Made by a program: the position numbers and the translations under genes
Part shown: positions 8,474 through 12,930 of the stretch, in pieces
Position numbering within the stretch: position 1 is the stretch's first letter
Layout: every line of letters begins with the position of its first letter
The notes under the pieces: model-generated
Told to the model about the DNA's origin: nothing
The model's input: only the letters and a program-made list of their open reading frames with translations
Database searches by the model: none
Source of the DNA: an uncultured Collinsella sp.
GTDB lineage: Bacteria > Actinomycetota > Coriobacteriia > Coriobacteriales > Coriobacteriaceae
Direction of reading: 5' to 3'
Length of the DNA: 12,930 bases
Assembly: GCA_958448375.1 (NCBI GenBank)
Contig: CAUDDU010000010.1
Location: 1-12,930, forward strand

Positions 8474-9277
8474 CTACTCCTCCTCCGCGACCTCCTCTGC
8501 CTCGGAGACATACACGGCGGTAAGGACCGTGAAGACGTAAGCCTGGATGGCGCCGACCACAAGCTCGATCGCATAGATCAGGATGAGGATGGCAAGCCAG
8601 GCCAGCGAAGGCAGGGCGCCGACGGCGTGGGCCGCGGAAACCTGCTGAAGCAGCGGCTGCATGAACATGCTCGCCATGATGGCGAACGAGCCCATGACCA
8701 CGTGTCCTGCGAACATGTTGCAGAACAGACGGACGGCAAGCGTGATGAGGCGCAGGAAGGTCGAGAAAAGCTCGACGACCCACACGAGCACGTTCATCGG
8801 GAAGCTCACGCCCTGCGGGGCGAGGCTCTTGATGTAGCCGATCACGCCGTGAGCCTTGCATCCGTAGTAGATGAAGTACACGAAGGCGAAAATGGCGAGT
8901 GCGGCAGTGGAGCCGATTGCGCCGGTGCCGGGCTTCATTCCCGGGATCAGGCCGATCATGTTATTGATCAGGATGAACAGGAAAAGCGAGCACAGGAACG
9001 GGAAGTGCTTCTTCCAGTTCTCACCCACGACACCCTTGCCGATATCGTTCTCGACGTACTCGATGATGTACTCGAAACCGTTGACGAAGAAGCCCTTGGG
9101 AACCAGGGTCTGCTTCTTCTTGAACACGGCCAGGACGATCAGGAGCACGATCGTGGAGACGATCAGCCAAAACGAGTACTGCGTGATGCCGCAGCTCAGA
9201 TCGCCCACGACAGGGGTGGAGCTGAACTCGCTGACCAGATGATTAATCTCATCAGGCAGCTTTTCAAAAATTTCCAC
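8474..9277 (-). CDS. atpB: F1Fo ATP synthase subunit a (AtpB)
   Basis: A 267-residue stator membrane subunit forming the two ion half-channels beside the c-ring. Membrane segments can be seen at about 34-52, 94-113, 121-139, 164-188, 193-210 and 222-256. The essential Arg183 lies in LAVRLFCNMFAGH (180-192), where most bacteria read RLFGNM; here Cys replaces Gly. The last helix carries Glu238 and Gln245 in ELVVGAIQAYVFTVL, the conserved polar pair facing the c-ring. The C terminus is acidic (SEAEEVAEEE). The start is GTG with AAAGG 6 bases upstream; it lies 3 bases after the atpI-like stop, and the Shine-Dalgarno overlaps that stop. Identity is certain. Confidence 0.97.
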   Translation of the reverse strand: MEIFEKLPDEINHLVSEFSSTPVVGDLSCGITQYSFWLIVSTIVLLIVLAVFKKKQTLVPKGFFVNGFEYIIEYVENDIGKGVVGENWKKHFPFLCSLFLFILINNMIGLIPGMKPGTGAIGSTAALAIFAFVYFIYYGCKAHGVIGYIKSLAPQGVSFPMNVLVWVVELFSTFLRLITLAVRLFCNMFAGHVVMGSFAIMASMFMQPLLQQVSAAHAVGALPSLAWLAILILIYAIELVVGAIQAYVFTVLTAVYVSEAEEVAEEE

Positions 9278-9280
9278 GAC

Positions 9281-9592
9281 TTACCTTTCGACCTCATGAG
9301 GATCTCGCAGCGCCTTGGCGACGCGAACCGCGCAGGCGGCCATAAAGGCCACGAAGCCGATCGCCTCGCCCAGGAGGAACATGCGAAATGCCTCTCCGAA
9401 CAACACAAACACAACCAAGGTAAAGACAAGCAACGCGATTGCCGAGACCGCGAGACTCACCATACCCTTGAGCATGTCCGCATTCTGCTTATCGTCAAGA
9501 ACCGGCTTGAGCGTAAAGACAAAGGGAAGGAAGGCAATCGCGCCCGCGATGGCACCTGCAACGATAGCGAGCAGATCGGCTATCTGAAACAC
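9281..9592 (-). CDS. atpI: AtpI-like small membrane protein
   Basis: A 103-residue hydrophobic protein with three predicted membrane helices (about 5-27, 43-66 and 70-92) and a basic C-terminal tail. It is the first gene of the atp operon, 3 bases before atpB, the position of atpI in many bacteria. AtpI proteins are poorly conserved and have been linked to c-ring assembly or magnesium supply. No firm family motif can be seen, so the name rests mainly on position, size and helix count. The chosen GTG has GAGG 6 bases upstream. Starts further upstream are poor: a GTG four codons earlier has its AGG only 3 bases away, and a TTG at 9667 would lie inside the promoter candidate at 9654-9681. Confidence 0.7.
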   Translation of the reverse strand: MFQIADLLAIVAGAIAGAIAFLPFVFTLKPVLDDKQNADMLKGMVSLAVSAIALLVFTLVVFVLFGEAFRMFLLGEAIGFVAFMAACAVRVAKALRDPHEVER

Positions 9593-9598
9593 TGGCGT

Positions 9599-9602
9599 CC
9601 TC
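9599..9602 (-). promoter_or_regulatory. Shine-Dalgarno deciding the atpI start
   Basis: GAGG with 6-base spacing to the GTG at 9592. It favours a 103-residue product over the 107-residue form from GTG 9604 or the 128-residue form from TTG 9667. Confidence 0.45.
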
Positions 9603-9653
9603 ACTTTCCTTTTTAACGCCTTACAGAACAGTTCCCGCCAAACATTGGTGACT

Positions 9654-9681
9654 ATTGTACGAGCCAATCGCTAAAGTACAA
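9654..9681 (-). promoter_or_regulatory. candidate housekeeping promoter of the atp operon
   Basis: On the minus strand a -35-like TTGTAC and a -10-like TACAAT (five of six matches to TATAAT) are 16 bases apart. Transcription would start near 9647, leaving a leader of about 55 bases before the atpI GTG. The stretch upstream is locally AT-rich against the GC-rich background, and a 6-bp hairpin (9680-9698, arms AACCGA and TCGGTT) lies at the -35 edge. The whole 281-base gap from 9593 to 9873 holds only this promoter candidate, two short direct repeats and the upp hairpin; I see no gene in it. Confidence 0.6.
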
Positions 9682-9693
9682 CCGAAAAAGCAT

Positions 9694-9755
9694 CGGTTAA
9701 TACGCACCTGTTCGTTTTCTTAAGACCTTCTTTATGCCGCAGGTACGGTAATACG
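9694..9755 (-). repeat. pair of short direct repeats upstream of the atp promoter
   Basis: On the minus strand CGTATTACCG (9746-9755) recurs as CGTATTAACCG (9694-9704), about five helical turns apart and both just upstream of the promoter candidate. They could be binding sites of a regulator. Two copies of a 10-base word in an AT-richer gap may also be chance. Confidence 0.25.
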
Positions 9756-9796
9756 TTTTTCTCGAACCCTGCAGGGCAAAACGTCCGTTAACAGGA

Positions 9797-9831
9797 GTGC
9801 GCGCGGTCGCCTTTTGTTCGACCGCGCGCAC
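9797..9831 (-). terminator. perfect 13-bp hairpin after upp
   Basis: Arms GTGCGCGCGGTCG and CGACCGCGCGCAC pair perfectly around a 9-base loop, beginning about 43 bases past the upp stop. The stem is very GC-rich. On the minus strand no U-tract follows directly; a TTTT comes only about 17 bases later. The plus strand has a looser T-rich tail. It probably ends or stabilises the upp message and insulates the atp promoter. Confidence 0.65.
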
Positions 9832-9873
9832 CGTTTCTTCGTATTTGCAGCCGCGGCCGTCTTAGCCCAGCGA

Positions 9874-10521
9874 CTAGAGCGTGCCGAAGATGCGGTCGCC
9901 GGCGTCGCCGAGGCCGGGAACGATGTAGGCGGCCTCGTTGAGATGGTCGTCGATGGCGCACGTATAAATATGTACGTCGGGGTCCTTTTCGGTCAGTGAC
10001 TTGAGGCCCTCGGGCGCGGCGACGATGCACAGCATGCGGATATCCTTGACACCGCGCTCGCGCAGGTAGCTGATGGCCATCTCGGCCGAACCGCCCGTGG
10101 CGAGCATGGGGTCGACGACCAGGCAGATGCGCTGGTCGATATCCTTGGGCATCTTGCAGTAATACTCGTGCGGCTCGTGGGTGACCTCGTCGCGCTCCAT
10201 GCCGATGTGGCCCACGCGAGCGGAGGGCACCAGGTCGAGGATACCGTCGACCATGCCAAGGCCCGCACGCAGGATGGGCACGATGGCGAGTTTCTTGCCG
10301 GCAAGCTGTTTGAACGTGGCGGTAGTGATGGGGGTCTCGACCTCGACGTCTTCCATAGGCAGGTCGCGCATGGCCTCGTAGCCGTCAAAAAGCGCGAGTT
10401 CGCGCACGAGCTGACGGAACTGGTTGGTGCCGGTGTTTTTGTCGCGCAGGATCGACAGCTTGTGCTGGACGAGCGGATGATCGACAAGCGTCACACGGGA
10501 CGCATCGTAGGTGACGGTCAT
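9874..10521 (-). CDS. upp: uracil phosphoribosyltransferase
   Basis: A 215-residue cytosolic salvage enzyme, close to the usual 208-210, making UMP and pyrophosphate from uracil and PRPP. Seen in order: PILRAGLGM (82-90), the flexible [12 protein letters not shown] loop (110-121), the PRPP-binding motif [13 protein letters not shown] (134-146), and the uracil-binding C terminus [16 protein letters not shown] (199-214). The ATG at 10521 has GAAAGGGG 10 bases upstream and matches the family N terminus; the frame stays open for 20 more codons upstream but without a ribosome site or family similarity. It is 123 bases after glpK and is followed by a strong hairpin. upp just before an atp operon is a well-known arrangement in Bacillus and relatives. 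Confidence 0.97.
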   Translation of the reverse strand: MTVTYDASRVTLVDHPLVQHKLSILRDKNTGTNQFRQLVRELALFDGYEAMRDLPMEDVEVETPITTATFKQLAGKKLAIVPILRAGLGMVDGILDLVPSARVGHIGMERDEVTHEPHEYYCKMPKDIDQRICLVVDPMLATGGSAEMAISYLRERGVKDIRMLCIVAAPEGLKSLTEKDPDVHIYTCAIDDHLNEAAYIVPGLGDAGDRIFGTL

Positions 10522-10556
10522 GGGTTGATTGCCCCTTTCGTTGCAGCCGCAAAACG

Positions 10557-10572
10557 GCCTTGCTGACAAGGC
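10557..10572 (-). other. small hairpin between glpK and upp, possible weak terminator
   Basis: Arms GCCTTG and CAAGGC form a perfect 6-bp stem with a 4-base loop, followed on the minus strand by CGTTTTGC. Downstream, GCCG and CGGC around TTTTG could form a competing 4-bp hairpin using the same bases. The 123-base gap (10522-10644) has no other clear signal; I see no convincing -35/-10 pair for upp in it. The hairpin could trim read-through from glpK into upp. Confidence 0.35.
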
Positions 10573-10644
10573 GCGCAGCAATGTTGCCGCCGCACGCCAT
10601 GCATAAGTTTAGCGGTTTGTTGTATCGAACAGCCCATCGCAGCC

Positions 10645-12186
10645 CTACTGTGCGGTACTGAGCGAGCGCTTGACTGCATCACGCCAGCCCGCAAGGTTTT
10701 GCTCGCGACGCTCGGCGGGCATATGGGGAAGGAAGGTCCTAACGATCTGGGCATTTTGCTCCAGCTCTTCAAGGTCTTCCCAATAGCCGACGGCAAGACC
10801 CGCCAAGTACGCGGCACCGATTGCCGTGGTCTCCACCGTCTCGCATTGCAGCACGGGGATATCCAGCAGGTCGGCCTGGAATTGCATGATGAACTCGTTG
10901 CGTGAGGCGCCGCCATCGACGGACAGGCGCTCAATCGAAAGTCCCACGTCCTGCTCCATGGCGCGCAGCACGTCATAACTCTGGTAGGCCATGGACTCGC
11001 AGGCCGCACGCACAATGGTCGCGCGACTCGAGGCACCGGTCAGGCCGCACACGATACCGCGGGCACGCGGGTCCCACCAGGGAGCGCCCAGGCCAGCGAA
11101 GGCGGGGACGAAGTAGCAGCCCTCGTTGTCGTTGATCGAAGCGGCGAGTTGCGCGGACTCGCTCACACTCGAGATGATGCCCATGTTGTTGCGCAGCCAG
11201 TTCATGGTTGAGCCGGCGGCAAAGATAGAACCCTCGAGCGCATAGCTGATCTTGCCGTCCGCGGCGATACCGATCGTGGAGACCAGACCGTTCTTGGATT
11301 CGACGACCTCGTCGCCGGTGTTCATGAGCATAAAGCAACCCGTGCCATAGGTGTTTTTGGTCTGGCCGGGATAGAAGCAGCAGTGGCCGAACAGCGATGC
11401 CTGCTGGTCGCCCGCCACGCCCATGATGGGCGGCATGTTGGTCATGATGTCGCTCGCGACGCGGCCGTAGTCGCCCGAGCTCCAGCGAACCTCGGGCATC
11501 ATGGAACGTGGAACGTCAAAGAGCGCCAGCAGGTCGTCGTCCCAATCGAGCGTATGGATATTAAAGAGTGCCGTGCGGCTGGCATTGGTGTAGTCGGTGG
11601 CAAAGACCTGGCCGCCGGTGAGGTTGTAGATGAGCCAGGTGTCGATGGTGCCAAACATGAGGTCGCCCGCCGCCGCGCTCTCGCGTGCGCCGTCGACGTT
11701 GTCGAGAATCCACTGCACCTTGGAGGCCGAGAAATACGGGTCAAGCGTAAGTCCCGTGCGGGAGCGCACCAGCTCCTCGCAACCCTGTTCAACCAACGCG
11801 TCGATCGCCGGCGCGGTACGACGGCACTGCCATACGATGGCGTTATAGATGGGCTGGCCGCTCACGCGGTCCCAGACCACCGTGGTCTCGCGCTGGTTGG
11901 AGATGCCGATGGCGGCGATGCGATCGGAATGGATGCCGCTCTTAAACTGAACCTCCATCATCACGCCGATCTGGCTGGCAAGCACCTCCGTGGGATCCTG
12001 CTCCACCCAGCCGGGGCGCGGGAAGCTGGTTTTGACGCTACGACGCGCCTGGGCAACGATGCAGCCGTATTCGTCGACAATGGCCGCGAGTACCGAGGTA
12101 GTGCCGCAGTCGAGCGCCATGATGTAGGAACCGCCAAAGTTAAACGAGGCATCTTCCATGCCCAGGCTGCCCAGATTCAACGACAT
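10645..12186 (-). CDS. glpK: glycerol kinase (GlpK), with altered phosphate loop
   Basis: A 513-residue FGGY kinase making glycerol 3-phosphate from glycerol and ATP. Glycerol-binding residues are all visible: Arg99-Glu100 in SNQRETT, Trp119 in AIVWQCRR, Tyr151 in DPYFSASK, Asp260 in GVAGDQQASLFG and Phe285 in GTGCFML. The C-terminal ATPase half has GLGAPWWDPRARG (366-378) and LSVDGGASRNEFIMQFQADL (421-440). The N-terminal phosphate loop reads ALDCGTTSVLAA (24-35) where E. coli has ALDQGTTSSRA: Gln becomes Cys and the Arg becomes Leu33, coded CTC. No His is seen in the loop before PPIMGVAGDQQ that bears the HPr-phosphorylated His in Firmicutes, and the E. coli fructose-bisphosphate GGKGGTR loop is absent. 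About 15 extra N-terminal residues are supported by a good GAAGGG site overlapping the upstream stop codon. Identity is strong; full activity is not assured. Confidence 0.93.
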   Translation of the reverse strand: MSLNLGSLGMEDASFNFGGSYIMALDCGTTSVLAAIVDEYGCIVAQARRSVKTSFPRPGWVEQDPTEVLASQIGVMMEVQFKSGIHSDRIAAIGISNQRETTVVWDRVSGQPIYNAIVWQCRRTAPAIDALVEQGCEELVRSRTGLTLDPYFSASKVQWILDNVDGARESAAAGDLMFGTIDTWLIYNLTGGQVFATDYTNASRTALFNIHTLDWDDDLLALFDVPRSMMPEVRWSSGDYGRVASDIMTNMPPIMGVAGDQQASLFGHCCFYPGQTKNTYGTGCFMLMNTGDEVVESKNGLVSTIGIAADGKISYALEGSIFAAGSTMNWLRNNMGIISSVSESAQLAASINDNEGCYFVPAFAGLGAPWWDPRARGIVCGLTGASSRATIVRAACESMAYQSYDVLRAMEQDVGLSIERLSVDGGASRNEFIMQFQADLLDIPVLQCETVETTAIGAAYLAGLAVGYWEDLEELEQNAQIVRTFLPHMPAERREQNLAGWRDAVKRSLSTAQ

Positions 12187-12194
12187 CGCTTACA

Positions 12195-12200
12195 CCCTTC
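12195..12200 (-). promoter_or_regulatory. Shine-Dalgarno of glpK overlapping the upstream stop
   Basis: GAAGGG lies 8 bases before the glpK ATG and shares its first base with the TAG of the upstream gene. It supports the long N terminus of GlpK and tight coupling to the upstream gene. Confidence 0.65.
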
Positions 12201-12930
12201 TATTGCATCGGGTCGGACAGGACCCGCTCGATCTCTGATGCGGGAAGTGCGCCTTGGCGCAGGATCTGGAGCCCGCCGTGCTGGAACGACACGATGGTCG
12301 AGGCGTCGCGACACGGGGTCTCACCGGCGTCGACGGCAACATCGACCCCCTCCAGGATGCGACCCTCGACGGCGGCAAAGCTTGCCGGCGAAGGCGCGCC
12401 GTGCGTGTTGGCGCTCGTGCAGGCAAGGGGACTGCCGCAGGCGCGGATGAGCGCTTGGACCACGGGAGAGGCCGAAGCGCGCAGGGCCACGGTGTCGTCG
12501 GCAGCACGCATAAAGGTCGGCACGCAGGGAGCCGCCTTGACCACGATAGTCAGGGCTCCCGGCCAGCATCGTCGCGCAAGTACGCGGGCATCTTCCGGGA
12601 TATCCACGCCATAGCGGTCGAGTGCTTCGGCATTATCAACCAGCCAGGCGACCGTTTGGGTGAGTTTGCGCTGCTTGAGGGTAAAGATGCGGCGGTAGCC
12701 GGTACCGAGCGCAGGGACCGCGGCGCCATTGACGACAGCCTGCGGATCGCGCGGCCACGATGGGAATTCGCTTGTATCTTGGGGCACGGCGTCCGAGAAG
12801 GCGTTGACTGCCACGGCGACACCGTAGACGGTCTCGGTCGGGATCAAGGCCAGGCCGCCGCGGCCGAGCACCTCGGCCGTGCGCTCGACGGCGAGCCGAT
12901 GCGGCTCGCGCGTTCCCTCGTATACCCGAT
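12200..12930 (-). CDS. Sua5/YciO/YrdC/YwlC family protein, 5' end cut by the window
   Basis: The visible 242 codons run to the window edge without a start. The family makes threonylcarbamoyl-AMP from threonine, bicarbonate and ATP, the first step of t6A37 on ANN-reading tRNAs. Seen in order: ALIPTETVYG (27-36), the Lys-x-Arg pair in TLKQRKL (83-89), WPGALTIVV (122-130), a DDTVALRASASPVVQAL block (144-160), the SAN motif in TSANTHGAPSP (171-181) and a final DASTIVSF...LQILRQGAL (208-228). Between PTETVYG and KQR there is an insertion of about 30 residues rich in Pro and Trp, and the usual KxRPxxxPL is KQRKLTQTV, so the threonine/ATP pocket edge is changed. A GTG at 12871 gives a shorter frame but would cut into the domain; the true start is upstream. 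The gene abuts glpK (13 bases). Confidence 0.85.
   Translation of the reverse strand, partial: RVYEGTREPHRLAVERTAEVLGRGGLALIPTETVYGVAVAVNAFSDAVPQDTSEFPSWPRDPQAVVNGAAVPALGTGYRRIFTLKQRKLTQTVAWLVDNAEALDRYGVDIPEDARVLARRCWPGALTIVVKAAPCVPTFMRAADDTVALRASASPVVQALIRACGSPLACTSANTHGAPSPASFAAVEGRILEGVDVAVDAGETPCRDASTIVSFQHGGLQILRQGALPASEIERVLSDPMQ

Noticed and set aside
9593..9667. TTG at 9667 as the start of the atpI-like gene
   Set aside because: It would place the start codon inside the promoter candidate and before the likely transcription start; a GTG with GAGG upstream fits better.
10522..10581. A 20-residue N-terminal extension of Upp
   Set aside because: The family N terminus and a strong GAAAGGGG site both point to the ATG at 10521; the extra residues are untypical.
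12869..12871. GTG at 12871 as the start of the YrdC-family gene
   Set aside because: The frame continues open and protein-like to the window edge, and family members have a helix before the PTETVYG strand; there is no ribosome site near this GTG.

Overview
This window is a housekeeping stretch, and every supported gene lies on the minus strand. Read in the direction of transcription (high to low coordinates) the order is: tsaC/sua5-like (cut by the right edge), glpK, upp, an atpI-like gene, the eight F1Fo ATP synthase genes atpB-E-F-H-A-G-D-C, murA, and a LytR-CpsA-Psr (LCP) gene. Base composition is GC-rich. The gene order, the Gram-positive cell-wall genes and the style of the ATP synthase proteins suggest a high-GC Gram-positive of the Coriobacteriia, most likely Collinsella or a close relative. 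That assignment is inference from gene order and sequence style; no 16S or ribosomal protein gene is present to confirm it.

Right part (9593-12930): a YrdC-domain protein (tRNA threonylcarbamoyladenosine pathway) is followed after 13 bases by glycerol kinase, whose Shine-Dalgarno overlaps the preceding stop codon. A 123-base gap with a small hairpin leads to uracil phosphoribosyltransferase. A 281-base gap follows, holding a perfect 13-bp inverted repeat just after upp and a good promoter candidate just before the atp genes.

Middle (2634-9592): a complete atp operon. Most junctions are tightly coupled (TAATG overlaps at atpH/atpA and atpG/atpD, an 11-base overlap at atpF/atpH, 3-5 base gaps at atpI/atpB, atpA/atpG and atpD/atpC). 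The exception is a 124-base gap before atpE containing two hairpins, fitting the need to make many c subunits per complex. A classic intrinsic terminator with a U-tract follows atpC.

Left part (1-2633): murA starts at a TTG codon only 13 bases past the U-tract of that terminator and is followed after 12 bases by an LCP gene. These act at the first committed step of peptidoglycan synthesis and at attachment of glycopolymers to the wall. A perfect 11-bp hairpin sits right after the LCP stop, and the last 60 bases are unassigned.

I found no new defence, mobile or biosynthetic system. The points worth a second look are details: a glycerol kinase with Leu in place of a phosphate-binding Arg (one base from an Arg codon), murA downstream of a strong terminator, a roughly 12-residue insertion in AtpA, a signal-peptide-like start on AtpF, a short AtpH, a YrdC protein with an insertion at its substrate-binding stretch, and a possible dispersed element at the left edge.
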